A stretch of DNA of 64,000 nucleotides from Streptomyces sp. NRRL WC-3742 (GTDB lineage Bacteria > Actinomycetota > Actinomycetes > Streptomycetales > Streptomycetaceae): the NCBI RefSeq assembly GCF_000720635.1, contig NZ_JOCF01000029.1:1-64000 (forward strand). The letters are read 5' to 3'. Shown here one piece after another: positions 43,891-52,134 of this stretch. The notes under the pieces were generated by a model. The model worked only from the letters and a program-made list of their open reading frames with translations, ran no database searches and was not told the DNA's origin. A program made the position numbers and the translations under genes. Position 1 is the stretch's first letter, and every line of letters begins with the position of its first letter.

Positions 43891-44805
43891 ATGGAGCCGG
43901 TGTTCGACTCGCGGCACATCAGGACGTTCCACGAGGTGGTCCGCGCCGGCTCGTACTCGGCCGCCGCCCGGGAACTCGGCTACACCCAGCCCGCCATCAC
44001 CCAGCAGATGAAGGCCCTCGAACGTACCGTCGGCGTACCGCTGTTCACCCGCGCCGGACGCGGACTGCGGCTCACGGAGGCCGGCGAGGCCCTCTCCCGG
44101 CACGCCGAGGTCATCCTCGGCAGCCTCTCCGCCGCCCAGCAGCAGCTCGCCGCCCTCGCCCGGCTGCGCGCCGGGCGGGTGCGGGTCTGCGCCTTCCCCA
44201 GCGCCAACGCCACCCTCATACCCGAGGCCATGGCCCGCCTCCTCTCCGAGCACCCCGGGGTGCGCGTCGAACTCCTGGAGGCCGAGCCGCCCGACTCCGT
44301 CCAGCGGCTGCTGCGCGGGGAGTGCGACATCGCCCTCGCCTTCCGCTACGCCGGGGCGCCCGGCGAGGTGCCCGAGGGCCTGGACGAGATCCCGCTGATG
44401 GAGGACCTGCTCACCGTGCTGCTCCCCGTCGGGCACCCGCTGGGGCGACGGCACGCCGTACGGCTGGCGGACCTCGACGGCGAGCGGTGGATCGCCGGCT
44501 GCCCGCGCTGCCGGGCCAACCTGCTGCACGTCTGCGCGGAGGAGGGCTTCGCGCCCGACATCGTCTTCTCCACCGACGACAACCTCGCCGTGCAGAGCCT
44601 GGTCGCCGCCGGGGTCGGCATCGCGCTGATGCCCGCGCTGGTGCTCTCCTTCATGTGCCACCGCAAGGTCACCGGGCGGGCCGTCGAGCCGCACCTGCGG
44701 CGGCAGGTGAGCGCGTACGTGCTGCGCGAGCACCGGCGCATCCCCGCCACCGCCCTGGTGCTGGACCACCTGCGGCGGGCGGCGGCCAGCCGGGTCGGGT
44801 GCTGA
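43891..44805 (+). CDS. LysR-family transcriptional regulator
   Basis: A 304-residue LTTR. The N-terminal winged helix (residues 7-65) reads HIRTFHEVVRAGSYSAAARELGYTQPAITQQMKALE (core motifs SYSAAARELG and QPAITQQMKALE). The periplasmic-binding-like effector domain follows from about residue 90. ATG 43891 has GGAGGGG immediately upstream. It precedes cysteine dioxygenase and a YeiH-type exporter on the same strand, so it probably controls sulfur amino acid degradation and sulfur export. The effector could be cysteine or a sulfur oxyanion, by inference. Confidence 0.9.
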   Translation: MEPVFDSRHIRTFHEVVRAGSYSAAARELGYTQPAITQQMKALERTVGVPLFTRAGRGLRLTEAGEALSRHAEVILGSLSAAQQQLAALARLRAGRVRVCAFPSANATLIPEAMARLLSEHPGVRVELLEAEPPDSVQRLLRGECDIALAFRYAGAPGEVPEGLDEIPLMEDLLTVLLPVGHPLGRRHAVRLADLDGERWIAGCPRCRANLLHVCAEEGFAPDIVFSTDDNLAVQSLVAAGVGIALMPALVLSFMCHRKVTGRAVEPHLRRQVSAYVLREHRRIPATALVLDHLRRAAASRVGC

Positions 44806-44894
44806 AGCCTCGCCGCGACCCATAAGCGGCGATGGGGGTTCGGCTTAGAAACCCTCCTTGGACGTGATAGGTCGGCCAGGCCGAACCTGCTCGC

Positions 44895-45500
44895 ATGACA
44901 CCCTCAGCGATCGCCGGCAGCGACCGGCTCACCGAGCGGATGACCGAGCAGACGACCGAGCGGATGACCGCGCTCATCGGCGAGATCCGTGCCGTGGTGG
45001 ACCGGGGCCTGCCACCGGAACTCACCGCGTACCTCGTCGGCGAACGCCTCGCCCCCCACCTGCGCGCCGAGGCGGACGGGCCCGGCGCGCTGCTCACCCC
45101 CGCCCAGTGCGAGGGCGACCCGCAGCGCTACCGCCAGCACGTCCTGCACGCCGAGGAGGACGGCAGCTTCTCCGTCGTCGCCCTGGTGTGGCTGCCCGGG
45201 CAGCAGACCCCGATCCACGACCACGTCTCCTGGTGCGTGGCCGGCGTCCACCGCGGCCAGGAGAGCGAGACCCGCTACCGGCTGGTCTCCGACGGCCGCA
45301 CCGCCCGGCTCGTCGAGACCGAGCACGTGGCCGGCCCCACCGGGACGGTCGCGGCCTTCGCCCCGCCCGGGGACATCCACCTGGTCCGCAACGCCTGCAC
45401 CACCACCGCCATCTCCATCCACGTGTACGGCGCCGACGTCTCCCGGCTCGGCACCAGCATCCGGCGGGTCTACCGGCTGCCCGCCGACCAGGGCCGGTGA
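44895..45500 (+). CDS. Cysteine dioxygenase
   Basis: This cupin-fold non-heme iron enzyme oxidises cysteine to cysteine sulfinate. In the 201-residue protein the three-His facial triad is H108, H110 (TPIHDHVSWC) and H162 (GDIHLVRN). YGADVSRLG near the end is also typical of bacterial CDOs. The N terminus carries TERMTEQTTERMT, encoded by three copies of a 12-bp repeat (44931-44966). ATG 44895 is the likely start. It is followed by 8 bp and a sulfate-exporter-like gene, an association that makes chemical sense because sulfinate breakdown yields sulfite and sulfate. Confidence 0.9.
   Translation: MTPSAIAGSDRLTERMTEQTTERMTALIGEIRAVVDRGLPPELTAYLVGERLAPHLRAEADGPGALLTPAQCEGDPQRYRQHVLHAEEDGSFSVVALVWLPGQQTPIHDHVSWCVAGVHRGQESETRYRLVSDGRTARLVETEHVAGPTGTVAAFAPPGDIHLVRNACTTTAISIHVYGADVSRLGTSIRRVYRLPADQGR
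44931..44966. repeat. 12-bp tandem repeat within the cysteine dioxygenase gene
   Basis: Three units of ACCGAGCGGATG (the middle one ACCGAGCAGACG) run in frame and encode TERMTEQTTERM near the N terminus of the dioxygenase. Confidence 0.85.
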
Positions 45501-45508
45501 GGAGCGGC

Positions 45509-46603
45509 GTGGCGCCCGGACAAGCACTGGCCGCACCCACCCGGCGCCTCGCGCGCACCCGCGCCCGGGCCCGGTTCCTGCCGCCGATGCGCGGGGACGC
45601 GCCCGGCCTGCTGCTCGCCGCGCTCGGGGTCGCCGCCGCGCTCGGCGTCCACGCCGCGGTACCCGCGGTGCCCAAGCTCACCGCCGCCGTCGTGCTCGGC
45701 ATGGCGGCCGCGCACCTGCCCGGGCTGCGCCCGGTCGTCAAGGGGGTGGCGCGGCCCGGGCTGTCCACGGCCGGCAAGCGGCTGATGCGGATCGGGATCG
45801 TGCTGCTCGGGCTCAAGCTCAGCCTCGGGGACGTCCTGGGCCTCGGCTGGACGACCGTCGCCATGGTGCTCGCCGTCGTCGCGGCCACCTTCGCGGGCAC
45901 CCTCTGGCTCGGGCGGCGCCTCGGGCTGCCCGGGGACCAACCGCTGCTCGTCGCCACCGGGTACTCGATCTGCGGGGCCTCGGCGATCGGCGCGGTCAGC
46001 CAGGCGGCGGGCAGCGACGAGGAGGACGTCGCCGCGTCCGTCGCGCTCGTCACCCTCTGCGGGACGCTGGCGATCGCCGTGCTGCCGCTGCTCCAGCACC
46101 CGCTGGGGCTCGGGGAGACGGAGTTCGGGCGCTGGGTCGGCGCGAGCGTGCACGACGTGGGGCAGGTGGTCGCCACCGCGCAGACCGGCGGGGCCGGGGC
46201 GCTGCGGGAGGCGGTGCTCGTCAAGCTGATGCGGGTGGTGCTGCTGGCGCCGCTGGTCGCGGGCGTGGCCGTGGCGGTGCGGCGGGGCGTGCGGGCGCGG
46301 GGCTCCCGGGAGGCGGGGGAGGAGGGGGAGGCCAAGGGCGGCCAGCCGCCGATCCTGCCGCTGTTCGTGGCCGGGTTCCTGGCGATGATCGTGCTGCGGA
46401 CCACCGGGGTGCTGCCCGAGCGGGCGCTCGGGCTGGCCGGGGACGCGCAGGAACTGCTGCTGGCCGCCGCGCTCTTCGGGCTCGGCAGCGCCGTGCACCT
46501 GCCGACCATGGCCCGCACCGGCGGGCGGATCGCGCTGCTGGGGCTCGGCTCCTGGGTGGTCGTCGCGGGCGTCTCGTACGCGGGGGTGCTGCTCACCACC
46601 TAG
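45509..46603 (+). CDS. YeiH-type putative sulfate exporter
   Basis: A 364-residue membrane protein with about ten helices, of the YeiH / UPF0324 family. Motifs are PVVKGVARPGLSTAGKRLMRIGIVLLGLKLSL (core GKRLMRIGIVLLGLKLSL), the re-entrant VATGYSICGASAIGA, VTLCGTLAIAVLP, and VGASVHDVGQVVATA. Family members are thought to export sulfate or related anions. GTG 45509 has GAGGAG five bases upstream; an earlier GTG at 45497 overlaps the dioxygenase stop. The gene order LysR, CDO, YeiH suggests oxidation of excess cysteine and efflux of the products. Confidence 0.88.
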   Translation: MAPGQALAAPTRRLARTRARARFLPPMRGDAPGLLLAALGVAAALGVHAAVPAVPKLTAAVVLGMAAAHLPGLRPVVKGVARPGLSTAGKRLMRIGIVLLGLKLSLGDVLGLGWTTVAMVLAVVAATFAGTLWLGRRLGLPGDQPLLVATGYSICGASAIGAVSQAAGSDEEDVAASVALVTLCGTLAIAVLPLLQHPLGLGETEFGRWVGASVHDVGQVVATAQTGGAGALREAVLVKLMRVVLLAPLVAGVAVAVRRGVRARGSREAGEEGEAKGGQPPILPLFVAGFLAMIVLRTTGVLPERALGLAGDAQELLLAAALFGLGSAVHLPTMARTGGRIALLGLGSWVVVAGVSYAGVLLTT

Positions 46604-46749
46604 GCCCGGACAGGGCCTGGTAGCCGGGGCGGCGTGCTCCTCGGCCGGGCTCCGCTATTGTCGGGCGGGTACCCGGTGTCGGGCGGGGTCCGCGTGCGTG
46701 ATCCGTCCGGTCGGGACGGCCCTGCACCCGAGTTCGTCGAGGAAAACGG

Positions 46750-47481
46750 ATGAGCACCGCACTGCCCGAACGGGACGGCCACGCGGCCGTCGTCACGCTC
46801 GACCGGCGGGAGGGACCGTACGGCGAGGTGGTGTTGCGGCAGCGCGGGCAGGACTTCGAGATCATCGCCAACGGCTGCTTCCTGATGGACACGGCGGACG
46901 GGCGCTCCGAGCGGCTGCTGATCCAGGCGGCGCTGGACGAGCTGGACCGCACCGGTGCGGTCTCCGCCTCTGCTTCCGCCTCCGCCGGGGGCCCGTCGGT
47001 GCTGATCGGGGGGCTGGGCGTCGGCTTCTCGCTCGCGTACGCGGCCGCCGAGCCGCGGTGGGGGCGCATCGCCGTCGTCGAGCGCGAGACGGCGATCATC
47101 GACTGGCACCGCGGGGGGCCGCTCGGCGCCTTCTCCGCGGGCGCGCTGGAGGACACGCGGGTCGAGGTGCTGCACACCGACCTGCTGGAGTACCTGGCGG
47201 CCGCCGACGGAGAGCGCTACGACGCGCTGTGCCTGGACATCGACAACGGGCCTGACTGGACGGTCACCGAGTCCAACGACGGGCTCTACGGGGCGGACGG
47301 GCTCGCCGTGCTCTGGCACCGGCTGCGGGCGGGCGGGGTGCTGGCGGTGTGGAGCGCGCAGCCGTCCTCGGCGTTCGAGGAGGCGCTGCGGGCGGCCGGG
47401 TTCTCGGACGTGGTGACGCACGAGATCCCGGTGAGCCGGGGTGTGCCGGACGTGGTGCACCTGGCGCGGCGGGCGGGCTGA
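46750..47481 (+). CDS. Spermidine-synthase-fold SAM-dependent protein
   Basis: A 243-residue cytoplasmic protein of the spermine/spermidine synthase-like Rossmann fold. The cofactor-binding motif is SVLIGGLGVGFSLAYAA, the acidic end of strand 2 is AVVEREtaII-like (VVERE), and LCLDIDNGPDW is the active-site acidic motif. Substrate-side residues of true aminopropyltransferases (the gate loop and tetrad) are not obvious, and the family is often annotated only as spermidine synthase-like. Residues 77-83 are a SASASAS tract. The start is ATG 46750 with GAGGA upstream. No speD or agmatine gene is nearby, so polyamine synthesis is doubtful. Confidence 0.8.
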   Translation: MSTALPERDGHAAVVTLDRREGPYGEVVLRQRGQDFEIIANGCFLMDTADGRSERLLIQAALDELDRTGAVSASASASAGGPSVLIGGLGVGFSLAYAAAEPRWGRIAVVERETAIIDWHRGGPLGAFSAGALEDTRVEVLHTDLLEYLAAADGERYDALCLDIDNGPDWTVTESNDGLYGADGLAVLWHRLRAGGVLAVWSAQPSSAFEEALRAAGFSDVVTHEIPVSRGVPDVVHLARRAG

Positions 47482-47514
47482 GGGCCGACTCGGCCGTGAG
47501 GGCGGGGAGTTGAG

Positions 47515-48549
47515 GTGACGGAGTCGGGCTCGGCGGGATCGGCGGGTTCATCGGGATCGTCGGGATCGCCCTCGGAGAGGATCGCGGCCGAGCTGCGACG
47601 GCGGATCGCCGCGGGGGAGCTGGCGCCGGGGGCACGGGTGCCGTCCACGCGGCGGATCACCCAGGAGTGGGGCGTGGCGATGGCCACCGCGACCAAGGTC
47701 CTCAACCGGCTGCGGGAGGAGGGGCTGGTCCGGGCCGTACCCGGGGTCGGGACGGTGGTGGCCGGGCAGGCCCGACGGCCCGGCGCAGCGACGCCGAAGC
47801 GGAAGCCGGCTCCGGCCGCCGCCGTGAAGGCCGAAGCCGGTGCGCGGCGCGGGGGAGGGGACGGGGAGCTCGGGTCCGAGCGGATCGTCCTGGCGGCGCT
47901 CCGGCTGGCGGACACCGAGGGGCTGGCGGCGCTGTCGATGCGCCGGATCGCGACCGAGCTGGACGTGCCGACGATGTCGCTCTACCGCCATGTGCCCGGC
48001 AAGGACGAGCTGTTGAGGCTGATGACGGGCGTCTGCTTCGCCGAGCAGCCGCTGCCCGCCCCGCCGCCGCCCGGGCAGTGGCGGGAGGGCCTGGAGGCGG
48101 TCGCCCGGCTCCAGTGGGCGATCTACCGGCGACACCCGTGGCTGGCGTCCACGATGTCCTTCACCCGGCCGGTGCTGGTGGCGGACGCGGCGCTGCACAC
48201 CGAGCGGTCGTTGGCCGTGCTGGCGGGGCTGGGGCTGAGCGGGGAGGAGATGGCCCATGCGGCCGTCACCCTGGCGGCCTTCGCCTGTGGGCTGGCCGTC
48301 CACTTCGAGCGCGAGGTGCAGGCGGAGCAGGACAGCGGGATGTCGGCGGACGAGTGGATGGACGGCCAGCACGGCGGCGCGGACCACACCGAGCTGATGT
48401 CGGACGCGGAGCGGTTCCCGATGTTCGAGTCGCTCCACCGGGGGCCGGAGATCGACATGAGCCTGAACGCGCTGTTCGAATTCGGGCTGGTGCGGATGCT
48501 GGACGGGATCGGGGCGTTGGTCGAGCGCCGGGGTGGGGCGGAGGGCTGA
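47515..48549 (+). CDS. GntR-TetR chimeric transcriptional regulator
   Basis: A 344-residue protein with two DNA-binding domains of different families. The GntR winged helix is at about residues 18-80 (SERIAAELRRRIAAGELAPG, VPSTRRITQEWGVAMATATK, VRAVPGVGTVV). An Ala/Pro/Lys linker (about 85-118) joins it to a TetR helix-turn-helix (about 120-170, ALSMRRIATELDVPTMSLYRHVPGKDELL) and a TetR ligand-binding domain. The N terminus is a Ser/Gly tract (SGSAGSAGSSGSSGS) from 9-bp repeats. GTG 47515 follows GGGGAG. Such fusions occur in Streptomyces, but the regulon here is unknown. It is followed by a long terminator. Confidence 0.88.
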   Translation: MTESGSAGSAGSSGSSGSPSERIAAELRRRIAAGELAPGARVPSTRRITQEWGVAMATATKVLNRLREEGLVRAVPGVGTVVAGQARRPGAATPKRKPAPAAAVKAEAGARRGGGDGELGSERIVLAALRLADTEGLAALSMRRIATELDVPTMSLYRHVPGKDELLRLMTGVCFAEQPLPAPPPPGQWREGLEAVARLQWAIYRRHPWLASTMSFTRPVLVADAALHTERSLAVLAGLGLSGEEMAHAAVTLAAFACGLAVHFEREVQAEQDSGMSADEWMDGQHGGADHTELMSDAERFPMFESLHRGPEIDMSLNALFEFGLVRMLDGIGALVERRGGAEG

Positions 48550-48600
48550 CGGAAGTCGGCGGACAGAATTCGGCGAACAGAATTCACTGAACATGGTTCA

Positions 48601-48654
48601 GCGAACAGATGACGGCTGACAGATGATGAAATCTGTCAGCCGTCATCTGTTCGC
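48601..48654. terminator. Bidirectional terminator, perfect 24-bp stem
   Basis: 48601-48624 and 48631-48654 are perfect inverted copies around the 6-base loop GATGAA. It sits between the convergent GntR-TetR and NPF-repeat genes. It is unusually AT-rich for the region and free of mismatches. Confidence 0.9.
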
Positions 48655-48678
48655 TGTGATGTGTTCGCGCGCCCGGGC

Positions 48679-50493
48679 TCAGCCGAACGGGCGGTGCTCC
48701 GGTTCCTGGTCGGCCTCGGGCGCCTCCTCGGGCTCCGGGGCCGCGGTGGACTTGGCAGGCATGCTCTCCGGGGAGAACGGGTTGAAGTCCGGCGGAGGGA
48801 TCATCACCGGGGTGCCCTTGCGCGGCGGCGCGTCCTCGGAAGCCTGTGCGACGGGTTCGGCCTGGGCCGGGACGAGCGGCGGGGTGGAGGGCGGTGGCGG
48901 GACGGCCGGGCCGTCGGCGGCGATCCTCGTGCCGAACGGGTCGGGCTTCTGCTCGGCCGCCACCGTCGTGCCGAACGGGTCCGGCGCGGAGGTCGCCGCC
49001 ACGGCCGCCGGAGCGGCTGCGGTGGTGGCGGTCGGCAGGCTCTCGGGGGCGAAGGGGTTGAAGTCCGGCGGAGGGATCATCACCGGGGTGCCCCTGAGCG
49101 CGGGATCCCGCTCGGCGGCCTCCTCGGCCGTCTCCTCGGTCGCGTCCGCAGCCGTCTCCGCGGCCTTCCCCTCCTCGGCGATCGGCGCGAAGGGGTTGAA
49201 GTCCACGGGCGGGACGCGCACCGGGGTGCCGCGCAGGTGGACCGGCAGCTCTTCGGGCTCCCCGGCCGGCACGGGCACCTCCACCGGAGCCTCGACCGGA
49301 ACCGGAACCGGTGCCACGGCGACCGCCCCCGCCACCGGCACCCCGTCCCAGCCGAACTGAACGCTCTTCAGCAGCTCCGCGAACGCCTCCGTGTACAGGT
49401 CCCAGTCCTCCGGCTGCGCCGTCGACAGCTGCACGCACAGCACCGTCCCGCCGTCCGGCAGCGGCACGAACGCCTGGACGGCGGAGGTGACCACCCAGCG
49501 CCGCTGCCCGTCCCCGGCCAGCGGTCCGGGCACCGGGACGGTCCGCCCCTCGACCAGGACGGCGGCCGGTCCGGCGGGCAGCAGCACCGTCCACACCTCC
49601 GCGTGCCGCCGTACGGTGGCCAGTTCGGTGGCGAGTTCGGTGATCGGCAGCGGGTGCCGGGCGAGGGAGACGACGAGCGCCGCGTCCGTGCGGCGGCCCT
49701 CGGACTCCAGGGCGCAGACGCCCGCGTACACCGTGCCGGAGTCCTGCAGCACGTCGGTGAGGGTGGCGCAGATCACGGCGAAGTCGCGGCGCTGCTCGCG
49801 GCCGGCGGCGCTGAACAACTCCTCGGTGACCTCGGCCAGATGGCCCGTCAGCTCCGCGGCGGCCGCGAGGGTGGCCGGGTCGGTGCCGTCCGCGTCGGCG
49901 GGCTGCGCGGGCACCGTACGGGCGGTGACCCCGGCGGGGCCGCCGGGGGAGGTCAGCGGGTGGAAGCCGGGCGGGACGACGAGGCGGACCTCGGTGCCCG
50001 CGCCGGTGGGCAGTTCGACCGGCTGGCGGGTCTGCTGACCGGCCGCCAGCGCTGCCAGCGCGGGGGCGAAGGGCGGGCGCAGCTTGGCGTCCGCGTACTC
50101 GCCGTTGACGGGCAGGTGGAACAGCGCGGCCGAGGTGGTGCCCCGGTCGGCGATGGCACCGCGGACGGCTCCGCCGCCGTAGCGGGTGTGCAGGGCGGTG
50201 GTCACCCGGTCGGCGAGCCGGGCACCGGTGCCCGGGCGGGCGGTGCCGGCGGTGACGACCGTGCCGAGCCCGTGCAGGGCGGTGTGCACCGGGCCGTTGG
50301 GTGCCAGTGGCAGCCCGAACAGGGCCTCGGCGTCGGGGTGTTGCGCCGTGCGCGGGGCGCTCAACGAGGCCGCCGGGTGGCGGGAGGCGTGTTCGTCGAA
50401 GAGGGCGTCGGTGAGCGTGCCGAGGGTCGCGCAGACCTGCTCGGCCGCGGCGAAGGGGTTGGCCTCCGCACTGAACTGGACGTCCTGGGTCAC
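48679..50493 (-). CDS. Unrecognised protein with C-terminal GTPV-IPPPDFNPF repeats
   Basis: I do not recognise this 604-residue protein. The N-terminal 390 residues look globular in two similar-sized parts: one begins VTQDVQFSAEANPFAAAEQVC, and the second contains EELFSAAGREQRRDF and ends SVQFGWDGVPV. The C-terminal 200 residues are Pro/Ala/Glu-rich and carry three copies of a motif, GTPVxIPPPDFNPFxPES (at about 49188-49230, 49056-49098 and 48768-48815), plus two PDPFGT copies (about 48930-48985). All contain NPF or DPF. No signal peptide or membrane helix is seen. GTG 50493 has GGGGG eight bases upstream. Neighbouring genes give no functional hint. A scaffold or protein-binding role of the repeats is only a guess. 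Confidence 0.85.
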   Translation of the reverse strand: MTQDVQFSAEANPFAAAEQVCATLGTLTDALFDEHASRHPAASLSAPRTAQHPDAEALFGLPLAPNGPVHTALHGLGTVVTAGTARPGTGARLADRVTTALHTRYGGGAVRGAIADRGTTSAALFHLPVNGEYADAKLRPPFAPALAALAAGQQTRQPVELPTGAGTEVRLVVPPGFHPLTSPGGPAGVTARTVPAQPADADGTDPATLAAAAELTGHLAEVTEELFSAAGREQRRDFAVICATLTDVLQDSGTVYAGVCALESEGRRTDAALVVSLARHPLPITELATELATVRRHAEVWTVLLPAGPAAVLVEGRTVPVPGPLAGDGQRRWVVTSAVQAFVPLPDGGTVLCVQLSTAQPEDWDLYTEAFAELLKSVQFGWDGVPVAGAVAVAPVPVPVEAPVEVPVPAGEPEELPVHLRGTPVRVPPVDFNPFAPIAEEGKAAETAADATEETAEEAAERDPALRGTPVMIPPPDFNPFAPESLPTATTAAAPAAVAATSAPDPFGTTVAAEQKPDPFGTRIAADGPAVPPPPSTPPLVPAQAEPVAQASEDAPPRKGTPVMIPPPDFNPFSPESMPAKSTAAPEPEEAPEADQEPEHRPFG

Positions 50494-50640
50494 CTGGTGA
50501 GCCCCCCGCTCTGCTCCGTGCCGTCGGTGGTTCGGTCGTTCGAGTGGGATGCGGCCCGTCGTCCGATCCCCGCCCATTCCTATCAGAGCGCGCTGCTCCG
50601 GCAGAACCGGTGGATCACCCGATGGTGGATCATGCGGGGG

Positions 50641-51492
50641 TCAGGCGGAGCCGGTCGTGGCCTGGGTGGACGGTTCGCCGTCGGCAGCGGTGTCGGCAGC
50701 GCCATCGGCACCGGGTTCGGCGGTGGCGAGGGCCGTGACGGCCTCGACGATGCCGGGGACGGCGAGGAGCGCGGCGAGGTCGCGCACCAGCCGTCCGGTG
50801 GGCCCGTCGGGGCGCTCGTCGGCGAAGAAGCCGGCCAGTTCGGCGGCGAGCGCGGGCTCCCGGGCGGCGGTGAGGGTGAGGGAGGCGACGAACTCCTGCA
50901 CCAGGTGCAGCTGCAGTTCCTCCAGCGGCAGCGACCGCTCGCCCAGCCACTCCAGCGAGGTGATCTCGGCGTTGGCGATCCAGGCCCGGACGGTCAGCCG
51001 CAGGCCGGGGCTCGGCGCGGGGATCGCCAGGTGGGTGAGGATCTGGTCGTGCGCGGCCCGGCGGACCTCGTCGATGACCGCCGAGGTGCCGGGGCTGGCC
51101 GCGACCGAGCCGCCGCGCAGCAGCGCCGCGAAGCCGGGCCCGTGGCTCTGCACGAAGTCCAGGTAGCGGCCCATGACCCGGTACAGCCGCTCCGACAGCG
51201 GCCCTTCCATCGGCTCCTCGAACCGCGCGGAGAGCTCCCGCCCGGCCCGGCGCAGGGACTCCTCGTACAGGGCCTGCTTGCCGGGGAAGTAGTGGTAGAC
51301 CAGCGGCCGGGAGGCGCCCGCGGCGGCGGCGATGTCGTCGATCGACACCTCCTCGGGCGCCCTCCTGCTGAACAGCTCCAGCGCGACGGCGATCAGCTGC
51401 TCGCGCCGCTCGTCCACGCTGAGGCGCCGGCGCGGCCGGTCGGCGGTCCGGTCGGCGCGGTCGGCCGTCGTCGACGGCGTACGGGAGGCCAT
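50641..51492 (-). CDS. TetR-family transcriptional regulator
   Basis: A 283-residue regulator. The TetR helix-turn-helix lies at about residues 27-75: RREQLIAVALELFSRR, VSIDDIAAAAGASRPLVYHYFPGKQALYEE (core SIDDIAAAAGASRPLVYHYF). The ligand domain follows, with an Ala/Thr-rich C-terminal tail. The N-terminal 25 residues are basic (DRADRTADRPRRRLSVDERR). ATG 51492 begins the family N terminus. It is on the same strand as the Nudix gene 77 bp upstream. Targets unknown. Confidence 0.9.
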   Translation of the reverse strand: MASRTPSTTADRADRTADRPRRRLSVDERREQLIAVALELFSRRAPEEVSIDDIAAAAGASRPLVYHYFPGKQALYEESLRRAGRELSARFEEPMEGPLSERLYRVMGRYLDFVQSHGPGFAALLRGGSVAASPGTSAVIDEVRRAAHDQILTHLAIPAPSPGLRLTVRAWIANAEITSLEWLGERSLPLEELQLHLVQEFVASLTLTAAREPALAAELAGFFADERPDGPTGRLVRDLAALLAVPGIVEAVTALATAEPGADGAADTAADGEPSTQATTGSA

Positions 51493-51569
51493 GCGCGCCA
51501 CCCTATAAGGCCGCGCGTTCGAACCCGCCGTCGCAGGCGCTTCCCAGCCGCTCGCCTGAGGGGCGCCCC

Positions 51570-52079
51570 TCAGGCGGCCCGGAGCTCCAGGTAGCGCCGG
51601 TACGCCTCCAGGCCGTCGGGCACGAAGGTCTCCCGGGCGAGGAGGCCGTCCAGCTCCTCCGGCGTGAGCCAGGTGTGCCAGGCCACCTCGGACTCCTGCG
51701 GGTGGACGGGGCCGTCCCACTCGGCCTCGTACATGTCGCACCACCAGGAGAGCTTCTCCTCCCGGTACAGGAACTTGAACAGGTGCCTCGGCGCGATGCC
51801 GCTCACCCCCAGCTCCTCCTCGGCCTCGCGCACGGACGCCTCGGCGTACGTCTCCCCGGTGCCGACCACGCCGCCGACGAACATGTCGTAGGCGCCGGGG
51901 GCGAACAGCTTGGTGTCGGTGCGGCGGTGGACGAAGATCCGGCCGGCGGGGTCGCGGACGAGGACGAAGACGCACCGGTGGGTCAGGCCCAGCCGGTACA
52001 CCTCCCCGCGCGGGGAGGTGCCGAGGACCCGGTCCTGCTCGTCGACGACGTCCAGCACTTCTTCGGAAGGGTTGCTCAT
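51570..52079 (-). CDS. Nudix hydrolase (IDI/YfcD-like)
   Basis: A 169-residue Nudix hydrolase. The Nudix box is complete: GVVGTGETYAEASVREAEEELGV follows Gx5Ex7REUxEExGU. The front part VVDEQDRVLGTSPRGEVYRLGLTHRCVFVLV and HRRTDTKLFAPGAYDMFVGG resemble the YfcD/IDI-like group, which hydrolyse or isomerise diphosphates of unknown identity. Neither ATG 52079 nor GTG 52088 has a ribosome site. TAACGT ends seven bases before the ATG, so a leaderless mRNA is possible. The gene is divergent from the serine hydrolase. Confidence 0.88.
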   Translation of the reverse strand: MSNPSEEVLDVVDEQDRVLGTSPRGEVYRLGLTHRCVFVLVRDPAGRIFVHRRTDTKLFAPGAYDMFVGGVVGTGETYAEASVREAEEELGVSGIAPRHLFKFLYREEKLSWWCDMYEAEWDGPVHPQESEVAWHTWLTPEELDGLLARETFVPDGLEAYRRYLELRAA

Positions 52080-52134
52080 GGGGGACACGTTAGGGTTTCG
52101 GGGGCCCGATCAGTATGAAGATACGAAGAGCGGG

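Noticed and set aside
46750..47481. True spermidine synthase
   Set aside because: Only the Rossmann fold and general acidic motifs are visible, and there are no polyamine genes nearby. I kept it as a fold-level assignment.
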